A stretch of 64,000 nt of DNA from Epiperipatus broadwayi (taxonomy: Eukaryota; Onychophora; Udeonychophora; Euonychophora; Peripatidae): the NCBI GenBank assembly GCA_028023455.1, contig JAQFVV010012575.1:295517-359516 (forward strand). The letters are read 5' to 3'. The notes beneath the pieces are model-generated. The model searched no databases. It was not told the origin of the DNA and was given only the letters and a program-made list of their open reading frames with translations. Positions 36,501 through 49,739 of the stretch are shown piece after piece. A program made the position numbers and the translations under genes. Position 1 is the first letter of the stretch, and the number at the start of each line of letters is the position of its first letter.

Positions 36501-39500
36501 ATAATAGAATGAAAATAATGACAAAGGATCACACAAATAAATCTTAATATTCCTTAAAAATTCAAAACATGGTCTATAATAATACAAACTTATACCAAAG
36601 ATCAAACATTATTTTATTTATATTTAAATGAAATAATTCATGGATGGATTAGGTAATAATTTTAATATGCCCTATAAATCTAGATAAATAGATAACTCGA
36701 TAATTGATTTCCAATTACAACCAAATAAAATCAAATATAATATTAACTCAGCTATATTATTCTATTAATATTAATATACTCTTATTAACTAAGTCAATTA
36801 TAATAAGATTAGATACTTAATAATAATACAAAGTCAATTAAATGAATGTATGTTTCCACTTTCACCAATTTAAAATATAAAATAATACCATCCTATTAAA
36901 TAACTAAGATTTTCAATATTCAATCATAACAATATATAAAATAAATGATATATTCCTATTTGATGCTTACTCAAACACTATTCACAAATCATATCCATTA
37001 TTCTTCAGTTTAATTAAGCTAGGTTGTTAAAACTTTAGAGTATAACTAACTGTAAAAGCATATGAAAGATTGTTAGTATTTATATAATCAAATATTAGCT
37101 TTAAAATTTAATATTTAAACTGAATATACAATCCACATTGATGAACTTTAAATATAATTAGAGCAGATCATTCTAATTTATAACAATAAAATATATCATG
37201 ATTACCAGCTCTAAATGGAATAAGATTACAATCTCTATATACTGATTTAATATAATATTAACTGTAATCAATAATGATTTAAAATTAAAAAACACTAACA
37301 TCTAATTATAATCACCATTATTCATCTTCAATGATTATCATATTTGTATCTTTATCAATCATCAAATCAATTCATATATAAAGTCCATCTTATAACTTTT
37401 ACTAGTTACAAAATATTTACAATAAACTTCTAATTACTTATTAAATATTTAAAAATGTCAAATCATTTAATTTATTGCTTTATAAAATCTATATCTAGTC
37501 AGATAATAAATGTTAAATTCAATACAAAGAAAATGATATGCAATTATACTTTCTTACCTTTGCTGTGGTTTTGTTTCTGAATTATTGTTAAACTGCTTCA
37601 AATGAATTATGTAGTATAATCAATTAGTAAATATTGTCTTATACAAATATGATTACTCAATAAATTTGTATTGTAAAATTAAATAACCAATCAAGTTTAC
37701 TTACTTTAAATTAATTTAAAATCTATTAACAAATTGATATAAATTAAAATCAAAACATATATATGACATAAACATTTACAATATATGCATATTATTCAAT
37801 TATGCATTATGCAATAGGTTTTCAATGGATATTAAACTTCATATTTAAATAAGTGATTGTACATTAATTTCCACCCATTGGATACTAAACTCAAAACACA
37901 TATGTTTATGTAATACAAATATAATGTAGAACATTTATACTTTCCAAAATATAAGAGAATTCAATATATATATTGTGCCCATGCCATTTATTATAGTCAT
38001 TTTAAGTAGAACTTAGAAATAGCTAGTTTTTAAAAAAAAATAAATTTATATTAGTTTATATTCCTTTATATTAATGTTGTGAGTAAAGATTTAAACTTCT
38101 TAGATAGAAAGATTATAAAGATATTTAAAATATTTTAAAGTTATTTCAATATAATTTAAATGAATACAAGTAATATATTATATGTTATTTAAAAGATAAA
38201 ATTAATTAATGTTTATTATATTTAAAGAATATAATGTTAAAACAATAGTCTAATTATAGTATTAAATATATATCTAATATATTTTAAACAATCTTATTTA
38301 TTTAAGTTATTATTTTAAAAAATTAGTATCTAAATTATTTTAGAATGTTCTAATAGTGTCACATGTGTTCAGGAAAAATATTAATGTTTAGTTTCTTGTT
38401 AGTAAAATTCAGCACATTGAAATGTTGCAAATAATATTGTAAATTTTATTTTAAAAGTAACAATTAATTTTTCTTATGCTGTCTAAATAATATTTTCTTA
38501 TTTTAAAATTAATATTCAGGTTATTAAAAATATTTTTATGTTTAAATAAAGATTCTATATTATAAAAATATTAAATAAATTTTGTATAATATAAAAATAA
38601 TGAGTCATATTGTTTTATAAAATTATTTTGTAGACAAAAGAAAATTTAATTTATATGTAAATTAATATTTGAAAAGAACATGGATCAAACAATGAAATCA
38701 CTGGATAAAATAGGTATAAATATCGGTATTCAATCAGTTCTAGTACTTATCTAATCTTGCTTTGTTTTGTTTGTCTAATCTGGTCATATCTTTAAAAGTT
38801 TTAATTTTTTATAAAATATTTTTTTATATTAAAGATGAAAGTATAATTTTAAATAATTATTTTAATGTCTTCAATGTTTGGGTAAACAAATCCATTCCCT
38901 GTCAGTAAAATTTTCACATCGAAGCTTAATGAAACCACGATAATCTTATCGAGACCAATAGTTGTCAGCAAATCACCAATCTAATGCCAAGAAAAACTGT
39001 GAGAATTTTAACCATATAGCTGAGGAAAACTTTAGGATTCTTAAGAACTTTATATTTTATAATTTTAGTATGTGTGAAGTGAACGAACATTTTTATTTAA
39101 CAATTTTGATAAACTCTTATAAATATAAAAAGAAATTTATATCTTATTATTGTGTTGAAGATAATTGTTGAAAGGTATTTAATAAGCTATATGTGTTTTA
39201 AAAGAAAGAAAAGGAAGAACAAGTGATATTATGCAACTGAATTAAATGTGTATAAAGAAATTTTATAAAATATAAATATATTTAATTATCTGTGAATGCA
39301 TAAGTAAATATATTTTACTACTAGTTTATTTGAAAGAGACCAGCCTAAATGAACATTATATATGTAAATTTATGCATATTAAGATGAAGGGAAAGTGACT
39401 TTTGAACTGTGCATTTTAAAAGATTTTCCTGTTTAAAAGAAGGATGAATGAACTATACATTTTAAAAGATTTTATTATGAAAAGAGAGATGAATTTTCAT

Positions 39501-42500
39501 ATTATTTTAAGATTATCGTTATGTCTTATATGAAATATTACCTGGATGAAGAGACTGTACAAAAGTGTAAGAAGTTATTTAATTAAAATATGCTGTTTTA
39601 AAAGATAAAAATCTTGACTTTTTAAGAAACATCCTGTGTTAAATATGAGCATATATGTTTATAAAAAAAATAAAAATGAAAGTGGTCTGCTGAAAAATTC
39701 ATTAATTGATAAATGATCTTACTCTTTAAATGTTTTATAATTGCTTCCTGATAAAGATAGTAATTTTGTCATATTTTGCCAAAAGTCTGAATTTGAATTA
39801 GCCTGATAAAAAAATATATGTATGTGAAAAATCATTATGTAATATGAAAATTATATTAATGAATGTTTTTTTATTGGAAATACTCATTCTCCTGGAAATG
39901 CTAAGAAAACAGTCTTAAATAGACTATTTATCCAGTATGGATGAACCGTATTTTGAGATTTTAAAAGATTTAACTTTATGCATTATAGAGTTTTATACAG
40001 TGTGGCAGGGGAGAGAGTTTTCTTCAAAGTTTTCATAGTTCATTAGCAATGGAGTGAGCTCTCTTATTGTTTTTCGTTGTCAGTGCTGGAGGAATGAAAG
40101 CAAACAAGAACTTTAGTAGCTTTGAATTTTATTACTTTTCAATTTTTTCAGTATCCCCTATACTTACAATTAAGCTTTCATGTTTGTGAAGAGTGCCTGG
40201 TTTTCAAATATTATTATTATAATTAATATTTAGTTAATATCTTTATTATTAGAAATATGCTATTTTTTAATATTGAAATAATTTATTTTTAAAAATGAAG
40301 TAAAATGTTCGGTGTAAAAAAATTTAATTTTCCAAAAGGTAAAAAATAAAATACCTATAGCTTATTTTATGTTCAGACAATCAGGGAGATGAAGAGATCA
40401 CCATATTTAATTCCAATAATTGTTGGAATTGAAGGTAAATTATTATGCATTTTAATAATATTTTAATGTATATTTTATTTCATTTTGTTTAAGTATTAAA
40501 CCCGATGAATCATATTTAGATGATTATGAATATATCAATTATTTTATAAATATAAGGTAAAAGTAAAAATGCCTTGTGGATTATCTAAAGGTATTTAAGT
40601 AATTTTTATGAATGCCTAAGTATAAATATTTTTGAAATATGTTTATGTGTTTCTAATATGTCATTATAGACCATATCTGTTAGATACAATAAAATGAAAA
40701 CAATGAACTCTGAATTATCTAGTACTATAATATAAGTGAATGAATGCATGATAATGATGGATATTTTATTGAAATCATTTGTCTATACAATGTTTTGAAC
40801 ATTCTTGAATTTTATTCAAAATTTATTTTGGAAATGTGGTTTTGAAATTATTTTATATAATGTAGTTAGAATTTCTTTGCAATGTTAGAAAAAGTATTCA
40901 GAATGTGGAAGATGAAGGATAGTGGTCTGGGGAATTAGTTTCAAAATGAAATCCTGGGTGCTAGGAATATTAAGAAGGAATATTATATATGAATTATATT
41001 ATTGTGAGTTAAGGATTCAAATATAGGTAACAAAGTTTTGTATATTTAGTACATGGACAGTTGCATTCTTTTCATAGTTCAGTAAGAGTTCAGGTAGAAG
41101 CCATGACTGAAATTGAGGGTACATGATAAATATGTGACATTAAGTATTGTAACCATGAAATTTTATATTTGTTTGAGTTATTATTGTATTCATATCCCTC
41201 ACTATAATCACTATTAATCACCATTGGATATTGCATCATAAATGATAGTTTAAAAAGTTGGTTAGAATAATAACTAGACCATTGAAAGTTGTCAATATTT
41301 GTGAATGCAAAAAAAGACATTTTTTTATCACAAATAATATTTAATCATTTATTGTTTTTAGAGAAAGAAGAAAAGGAATGATTTGATATTCCTAGAGATA
41401 TATAAATTATAGATATCGTTAAACTCAAATATTTAATGCATATTTTGTTTGAGAGAAAGAATGATGAAACACAATATCTAAATGCTATTATGGTAATAAA
41501 TTATAAACGGGTAAATAAAGATTGTACAAGCAATATGATTCATTAATATAATTTGAATTTTCTATAAGAAGAGTGGTAGAAGAGTAAAATTATGGGATTG
41601 TTTGAAATATTTTAAAAAGTAAATAGTTTTATAAAGTGATGATTAAAGTTATATCAGTAACTATATATTTTTCTTTATTTAAATTTGAATTGCAATGTTA
41701 AAATATACCTAAAGGGTAAAGAGAAATACTTTACTGGTATATACATATGTCTTTAGTCTTTTTAAGATAATGCTATATGTTAAATTTTAAATAAGTGCTA
41801 ATTTAAATTTAAATTTTATAGTTAATAGGCATTACTATAGTTATAATTACCTTCCAAAAAGGTGGAGCATATTTCTACTTAAATTATATTTATTTATTGT
41901 TATTGTTTTATAATGATAATAGTAATGGAAAATCATTATTGTAATGGTAGAAATTAATAATATTTCTACTATAATGTATTATATATACTATTTTACACAT
42001 CAAGTAGTCAGAATGAAGGCTATTTAATGTTTATTTATTTTTACTATGTTTTCTTCTGTAAATATTTTAATAATTAATTTCCGTTAATTAGTTTTTTGTA
42101 AATATTTTAAAATTTATAAATTTATATTGTTGTAAATATAGTATATTGTTAAATAGTAATAAAATTGTTAATGTTTTTGGAATCGTTATTGTCTCAAGAG
42201 TTTTATTTGTTGATATGTCCAAGTGTTTTTTGAATGTTTGTATCCACACACATGACCTATAAAAATTATTTAGATCAATATATTATTGCACATGATTAAC
42301 AAAAAGTATATATTATTATAATTATTATTATTACAGAAGATCTTATTATTGGTGATGAGAATTATACAATGCCAATTTTAAAATATTTAATATTGCAATT
42401 ATATTAAGAATATAATATTTTCTGTAAATGCCATCTAAGAAATAAAAGATTTTCTATGATGTTTTATAAGAATTTAAAATTTTATTTACATTTACTGAAA

Positions 42501-43485
42501 ACTACTAGTAGTTAAATAGATGCATGATTTCAAGAATCAATAAAATATTGTAGTTGTTTGTTGTTGTTTTGTGAGTAGTTAAGTGTAGGTAAAATCCCTC
42601 ATTATATTTAACTACGTAGTATTAATTTGTTTTATTATTATTATTAGGAGATGAACCTGAGATATTGAATGATTGTAAGAGTTAGAGAAAATGATAATGG
42701 AGGAATTGTTTTTTAGTTAATGTTAAATTTAAATATTATCTTTCATGAAGGAATTGTAATTGATTTATTGTTTTTTAATAAATTTTATAGATTATATAAT
42801 TTTGATTACTTATGTGTGTTGTGAGTCATGAGATTATTACAAGGTAGTATTTTTATAAATTAAGTAGGGATAATATTTTTATGCCATTGAGAGTATATCT
42901 TTTGGGATACATCTTCAATGTTAAATCATTAGTGTACCTTGCTGAATGGTTCATGCTAAGAGTTCATAATTTTATTAGTATTTTTAATTGAACCATATTT
43001 TAGTAGTAAATAATGAGCTCGTCGTAATTTGAATTATTAATATAATAAATAAGCTGGGGATCCAATTTGAATTTTTGTATTTAATTTGTGTTTTTATTTT
43101 CTTAGTTTATTATTTTAATAAGATACATAATTTTAAATGGTAAATTTATTAGATGTAATATGTTAGAAATATTCTAAGCTAGTTAATTCTGATAATTCGA
43201 TTGTCATTTTGAAGTGCAGTAGTTGAATATTTAGCCAGAGAGTTTTTCTCAATGTTAGCAAGTAAGCAGGAGTCCAATATATATGTAAATCAATCTACTT
43301 ATTTGTCAATATAAATATAAGAGAAAAAAATAAAATAAATACTTATTTTGGTATAATGTTTTTAAACTCCTAATATAAGTGATATGCCTGAAGTTTATTT
43401 ATAATCAATAAATAAAAAAAATGAATGTTTTAAATTACAATAATAATTACTATGATGTGAAATATACATACAAACTTAGACAAAC
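36501..43485. other. Seven-kilobase extremely AT-rich desert
   Basis: This is the most AT-biased part of the window. No coding frame, known repeat family or RNA gene could be supported. The longest frames (69 codons at 38962, 76 codons at 41090 minus) look random. The words 'cattttaaaagatttt' repeat near 39412 and 39460. A segment at 43160-43290 carries 'tattctaagctag' and 'aggagtccaa', shared with the LTR-like region at 46.74-46.79 kb. Confidence 0.5.
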
Positions 43486-44256
43486 ATAACTCTCTTATAA
43501 ATAGTCAAAATAAGAGTCAGATCACATGACCCTATCTCTTTAGCTTGTAAGTTATAAACAATGAGGATTGCCAATTCATCAACAAGCTTTGTGATAAATG
43601 CTTATCCAGAGCCAGCACTTAAAATATCTCTGTCAAGAACCCCCCCCAACCCCTGACCATGGTTTCTTGCTTTGGCACTCCTGAGAGAGGTGCCAGAGTA
43701 GGTTCAGACACTAGATATAAAAATACCAACCCAAAGCCAAGCACTTATCTAAAAGTTATCTATTGAGTGGAAAATCTGAAATTTTCAGACATCTACATGT
43801 CTTCAAACCCAGCTATCCAACTCAAATAGCTATATGGGGCTGATAGATCTTCATCCATACATATATTGGTAGTCTTAGCAATATAACATTGCATAAGTCT
43901 TAAGGCAGAGACTATAAATATTCTACTAATATATGGTATGGCTGAAGATTTATCAGCCCCATATAGCTATTTGAATTGGATAGCTGGGTTTGAAGACATG
44001 TAGATGTCTGAAAACTTCAGATTTTCCACTCAATAGATAACTTTTAGATAAGTGCTTACCTTTGGGTTGATATTTTTAGATCTAGTGTCTGTACCTACCT
44101 TGGCACCTCTCTGAGGAGTAAAAAAGCATGGAACCATGGTCAGGGGTTTGGGGGGGGTTTCTTGATAGAGATATTTTAAGTGCTGGCTCTGGCTAAGCAT
44201 TTAGCACAAAGCTTGTTGAGGAATTGGCAATCCTCATTGTTTATAACTCTCTTATA
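43486..44256. mobile_element. Family-B foldback with arms of about 350 bp
   Basis: The element is about 43500-44242, flanked on both sides by identical ataactctcttata (43486-43499 and 44243-44256), 14 identical bases of which 13 would suffice. A left tail of about 50 bases contains 'gtcagatcacatgaccc'. The arms then pair from 'acaatgaggattgccaattc' (about 43558) inward to about 43855, and back from about 43955 to 44242; the loop of about 100 bases includes 'catatattggtagtcttagc'. The interior words 'aaccatggtcaggggtttgg' and 'gaagacatgtagatgtctga' show the same family as 35.1-35.8 kb. Arms look more than 90 % identical. Non-coding. Confidence 0.85.
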
Positions 44257-45106
44257 TTAAGATATATAACTAGATCACTTCTTAAACCTAAAATTATATT
44301 ACTATTTATATCATTAAGCACTATACATTTTAAATGAAAAGGAAAACATATAGCAATAATAATGATAAATTTAAGCAAATGATTTGAGTAATAGTTTTTA
44401 AATATGACATTTCCAAAATAGTATCATAGTTCTAATGTTTCTTTCTTAATCACAATCTGACAAGTTTCTTATTTCAGAAAAAATAGAATTATCATGAAAA
44501 GCTATTAAATTTAAAACACATTTTATTAATTCTGACTTAAAATTATTTTTTCACTCGGCAGATATTTAATCTATATAATAATATAAGTATGCAAGCACTA
44601 ATTTATATACACAATGATGCAATGAAGATATCCTTTTATTTAGCAAGTAATTAATTTGTAAACATTATAAATAAACAGACACTAGTTTCATCCATGACAT
44701 CATGCTATGGAAGTTGAACCATTTTTTATCTTGTCTATAAATAATACATAAAATTATGTCAGCAGACGAACATAATCTTTGTGTACATTTTTCTGTCGTT
44801 AGCATTTAGACTTAATCATTGGAAAGGAGGTAATATCCAATTTTGAAGAAAGAAATATTTCATGTTTTTAAACATGATAAGAATTAATTTTTATATTTTC
44901 AATAAATTGACACTTTGGCAAACCTATTAAGCCAACAGACAAATACTATTGCTTTCATCCCATCATTGCACATGTTTTATATAATCATATACTTTTAAAA
45001 TAAGCAAAATAATTACATGAAGGAAGTTGGAATTGTTTCTATTGAAGCCAAGATAAGAGAGAGCTTGTTTAATCTGCTTACTTCTATTTATAAACTTTTT
45101 CCATTG
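44257..45106. other. AT-rich stretch, nothing seen
   Basis: No gene, repeat family or regulatory element could be supported. Confidence 0.4.
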
Positions 45107-45201
45107 ACATAAACGAATCAATAAACATCACATGATCACCATTTCTTATGCTTGCTCTTAACTGTTATTAAAACTGCCTGTTTCAATAACATAAGAGAAC
45201 C
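45107..45201 (+). mobile_element. Minimal 69-bp family-A element with 13-bp target duplication
   Basis: The element is 45120-45188, between acataaacgaatc (45107-45119) and acataagagaacc (45189-45201), 10 of 13 identical. It consists of the full family-A tail, 'aataaacatcacatgatcac', 'catttcttatgcttgctc' and 'aactgttattaaaac', followed directly by the opposite terminus 'tgcctgttt'. Together with the 61-bp copy at 15.6 kb it shows that the two ends alone occur as an inserted unit. Confidence 0.65.
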
Positions 45202-45820
45202 ATAACAACACTCTGGTATTAACTCTTTGGTCAATTCTAGCCAGCATCTGATAAATAAAAATCTTACTACATAATAATAATAACAACAAATAAAAAAATA
45301 TTTCACAATTATTATATATAACAAACATTTACATTTTAAAAATACAAATAAGATTCTTTCACTCCAAATTAAATTAAGCAACTACGATTATATTCTTTTA
45401 TACTACAATGAAAATATATCTTTTATCCATATTTTTCAATATAATATTATATAAACAAAATGACAAACATAATTGAGACATTAAATATTTAGATATATTA
45501 TTTGTAATCTAGTATAGTGACTGCAGTAATGAAAATATATAATAAAGAAAGAATAAAATTTTTATCAATATTATAAACTTTATTATTTACACATTCAATT
45601 TTAAAATGAATAAAGTCAATTCACAATTTTTACAAACTACAATTAATAATAAACATTTCTTTCTCTAACATTATATGTTGTCATAGCAACATAGTTCAAT
45701 GTAACCCAGGTTAATATATTCACTATTAAAATCAAACAAGAAAAGAAAAAGAATTACAATTAACATTTCATCACACATGGAAATTTATTTCAAATTTCAG
45801 TAGATATTATATATATATAG

Positions 45821-46400
45821 AATTAAATGTTTATATGGTTTGTTATTTTAATAATAGAAATGAGGAGATAATATCCATTAAATAAAAATAAACGTTAACT
45901 TTTGATGTTATTAAGAAATTATCAATTACTACTAATTAACAATTTCTGATGCTGAGCAAGTTTTTCTCACAAACCTATAATAGCTCTAATGTTGGGGACC
46001 TTAATCTTCTTTTACTTCAAATGCATGTTCTTATATGGATTTAAATACAGAAAGCTATTTTTATAGATGTGAGAATATGAAAGAATAGCATCTTTCTTAA
46101 CATTCTGCAAATAATATTTTAAACATCTACAGAGAGTTGTATATGTTGACTTAAATGTTTATATGGATAGTTATTATAATAATGAATAGAAATGAGATAA
46201 TATCCATTAAATAAAAGTAAACTTTAACTTTTAATGGTACTAAGAAATTATCAATTACTATTAATTAACAATTCCTGACACTAAGCAAGTTTTTCTCATA
46301 AACCTATAATAGCTCTATTGTTGAAGTCCTTGAAATAAAAGGGGTCCTCTTTAACTTCAAACCCAAGTTCTTGTATGGACTTAAATCCAGAAGGCTATAT
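45821..46400 (+). repeat. Direct duplication of about 245 bp
   Basis: Unit 1 (about 45821-46060) and unit 2 (about 46151-46400) share 'taaatgtttatatgg', 'gataatatccattaaataaa', 'aagaaattatcaattacta' and 'aaacctataatagctct'. Identity is roughly 80-85 % by eye. About 90 bases separate the units. No coding or promoter motif marks the unit. Confidence 0.75.
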
Positions 46401-46739
46401 ATTGAACTGTGTCCATTGAAGGTACACATTTATTACAACTTTTAAGAATTTTATAATTATTTTTTGGAAACTTTGTGATTGCAGCAATGGAACAGCCCTT
46501 TAAGCAGAGGAGTAGAATACCATTGATAGATTAACTATCAATGGTACCTATTATCAGATCAAGGCTATACAAAGCACAGCCTATGATCACATTTCCAGGC
46601 CATAGCACTCCTCAACTTCTAGATCAATACCCTACATCCAGGACACTATTTGTTTTGAGTATGCAACTCAGGTGCCATTTGATCATATAAATTATATATG
46701 GCTGGCATGCTCAGATGACAGGTCACAAAATCTAACACT
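46401..46739. other. Segment next to the LTR-like repeat
   Basis: Moderately GC-richer than its surroundings and possibly part of the same element. It contains a short inverted pair, 'taccattgatag' and 'ctatcaatggta', at about 46518-46543. Confidence 0.35.
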
Positions 46740-47540
46740 TGAAATATTCCAAGCTAGCTCATACTCAGTATCAGGAGTCCAACACATTTATTAACACATA
46801 AAAATAACAATATTCTTCAATTAATAGTGACACAATGACAAGAGAGAGAATAGACCAAATAATAATTAAGCAAACATTAATATTTATTCATGCATAAACA
46901 TATCTAACATAATATAACAATAAGATTTTACATAGAAAATATAAATTATTCAGACTAAATTCATAATAATCCTTCGTTAATGTTCTTTTCATTTAAAAAT
47001 AAAGTGTCTACAGATCATTATTATGGAAAATATATTTACCTAGGCTTTTGTGAGATTGAGATGATAGAGTTTATTTGGTTTTGGTTTGCATCAGTGTTAC
47101 TTTCCAATCAGTTGTTTTTTGGTCTCCATTGATGGTTTTGTGGCTTGTCTTCTATTCTGAAAGTTGACAATGGGAGAGAAAAAGGGAGTAGTAGCAGTAT
47201 CAGTCTTATGACTTAAGCATTAGTTTTGGACATTGGTTCCAGGCATGGACAGTTGGCTTTTAGCAGAAGACTATGGGCCAGAAACCCAGTTGAACACCTC
47301 TAAGATGGGCTAGCAATGCATATTGCTAGTCCTGCAGCATCTGCAACAATATTTTCTACAGAAATAATGACATGCTCTATTCTGTCCTTAGATTTTTGAA
47401 TCTCTGGAGCAATGAATAACATAATGCACTAAATGAAGGCTGGAATAACTTACAGACTCAAAAGGGGAATAATTCAACCACAAAATGAAATCCAGAACTG
47501 AATAATAATAGCAGCTGTGACTTTTTATACGCTTCTCTCA
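46740..47540 (-). mobile_element. Candidate LTR or promoter-bearing repeat, minus strand
   Basis: On the minus strand a clear TATA box (gtataaaaag, 47521-47530) is followed about 735 bases downstream by AATAAA (46787-46792) and 'tgtgttggactcctgatact'. That order (TATA, transcribed body, poly(A) signal, short end) is that of an LTR. The GC content is higher than in the surrounding desert. The end words 'ggactcct' and 'ctagctt.gaatattt' recur near 43.16-43.27 kb. No second LTR or primer-binding site was found, so solo LTR status is an inference. Confidence 0.35.
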
Positions 47541-48130
47541 TTGTTTTAATTCCTATCATTATTTTTTAATTTCGATCATAACTTAAGTCTGATTTAATTA
47601 TCTTTTACATTGAACATTATCTAATCTTTTTCTTAGATTAATCTACTATCACTTTTATGAGATAGTTTACATGTTTTTTTTAAATTAATACAATTTCAAT
47701 ACCATTATCAGCCAGGAAATTTTTTACTACCATTCACTAATTATTAATTAATTAATTTTTTTTAATTTTAAATTTCTCACTAAGATTTATTTTTAAACAT
47801 TTTTTCTTTTAACTTATTGTTTTATTTATAAAAAGGAGAGTTTTTAATTTTTATTTCTAATTCTTTTACCCACTTGCTTTTAATAAATAGCTTTATTCTC
47901 TGTTAAAAAAATATAATGCAATCTTTTCATTTTTACAAAATTACATTTTAAAAAATATTTAAATAATTGTATCTTTAACTGTCCTTTTAAGTAAATTTGA
48001 TAATATATATTTAAATTATAAAATATGTAATGCAGATATATATGTGAGTTTTATAACATATATATATAAACATTGAATTAAACACAGTTTAATATATATA
48101 TATAAACAAAGGGAGTAAAATATATATATT

Positions 48131-48893
48131 AAACAAAGGGAATAATCACATTCTTTGAGGCTATGAATTAAAAGCTCTCTAAATGTTGAACAAAGACTCA
48201 AGAATAAAATGAATCCAATTATTCTTGAGAGCTTTTGTGTTTATAAGCATATCTGTGTCAATATTGGTAGTAATTCAGAGTGAAATTAATTTATTAACCA
48301 GATGGAATGAGTTATTAAACTCAGTCAATTATATAAGACTAGTGATAGCATGTCTTTTTTAACACATTACATTTAATATATAAACTTTCAATGTATGTGT
48401 TAACAATGGATGTAAATCACCCTCCTCAAGGATATATGAATTTAAAGCCCTCTAAATGTTGAACAAAGGATTAAGATTAGATTGAATTGACTTATTCTTG
48501 GAATCACTGATGTTTATAAGCATACTTCTGAATAATGTTATAATAATAAACAGCAGAGTTTCCAAGAATAGCTGGATTCATTCTATTCTTGATTCTTTGG
48601 TCAACATATAGAATGCTTCTAACCAATAGCTTCAAGGAGAGTGATTTACTCCCTTTGTTAACATTTACATTGAACCATGTTTAAGTTAAAGTTTATATAT
48701 TGAATCTTATTTAATTATTACAATCAAGGTGTTAAAAAGACATGCTATATCTAGCCTTGTAAAATTGATTATGAGTTTAATAACTTATTCTATATGGCAG
48801 ATAAATTATTTTCACTCTGAATTATCACCAATATTGACAAAGTATGTATGTAAACAGCAGAATCCTCAAGAAAGGTGATTTATTCCCTTTGTT
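48131..48893. repeat. Long imperfect inverted repeat, about 760 bp
   Basis: The left end 'aaacaaagggaataatcac' pairs with the right end 'gtgatttattccctttgttc'. Paired words continue inward: 'tgtcaatattggtagtaatt' with the reverse complement near 48820, 'agacatgcta' with 'tagcatgtct', and 'ttgaacaaaggattaagatt' near the centre (about 48480-48600). The arms are about 350 bp and clearly diverged. Additional short copies of 'aaacaaaggga' lie just outside at about 48105. It is a foldback element of unknown family; no clean target duplication was seen. Confidence 0.7.
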
Positions 48894-48968
48894 CACACAT
48901 GCATACACATATATAATACAAATAAAATGTCTGCTAATTAAAAAATAATGTAATAACAATAGAAATAG

Positions 48969-49142
48969 TAAATATAATGCTAAATAAGTATTATACATAG
49001 ACTTTCAATTCATAGAAGTACTTTCAGTGTATTATTTTGACTGCCATAAATGTATTGGCAGTTAAAGAGGGTTAAGTAATAAACTGAAAGTACTTCTATG
49101 GATTGAAAGACTGTGTATAATACTTAATTAGCATTATATTTA
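48969..49142. mobile_element. MITE flanked by TA, 170 bp
   Basis: The element 48971-49140 has long terminal inverted repeats starting 'aatataatgctaaataagta' and ending with the near-exact reverse complement. The arms extend about 65 bp with 'actttcaattcatagaagta', and it is flanked by TA on both sides (48969-48970 and 49141-49142). TA target duplication and small size suit a Tc1/mariner-type MITE. A two-base duplication in AT-rich DNA is weak evidence, so the superfamily is an inference. A solo arm of the same family is at 34.95 kb. Confidence 0.65.
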
Positions 49143-49739
49143 TTTTTATTGTGTATATATATATTGAAGCAGTCGATGTCTAATCATCATCGAGCTTCAT
49201 GCTTCACCATCTACATTAACCTCCTGTGGGGCCTGTAATTCAGACCTTGCCATATATATATGCCATTCACCCACACACTGTAGGCATAATTATCCAAGGA
49301 ATTAATAAAATTAAAAATCTTTAGTAAAGTAAAACAGTAGTGTGCATGATGCATATATATATATATATATATGAACGAAGCAATAATTCTATTAATATTT
49401 ATTGCTGAAAATGAGATGTTCTTATATAATTGTAAATATCTTTTTATATGTGTGTATTTAATTAAAGTATTGGAATGTAAAAACAAGGCAAAATGGGGAA
49501 GACTCGAAATACTGAAATTATCTTTATCTATAATCAGATTGTTTTTATTAATTAAAATTATAAATCTTAATTAAAATCATAAGCAATTCTTTTGTTAGTT
49601 GTTTGGAAATCTTTAAAAATATCTAAAATGGTATTTCGAGCCTTACCTGTTTTGAAAATTTTACTAATTAAATGTTTTTTATTTAATCAAGAGATTATAG
49701 AGATAGCTGTGGGTAACTGAGATTGCATTCTTGGGGGAA
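49141..49739. other. AT-rich stretch, nothing firm
   Basis: Two overlapping frames (91 codons minus, 67 codons plus) lie across TA-repeat sequence and have no recognisable content. Confidence 0.4.
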
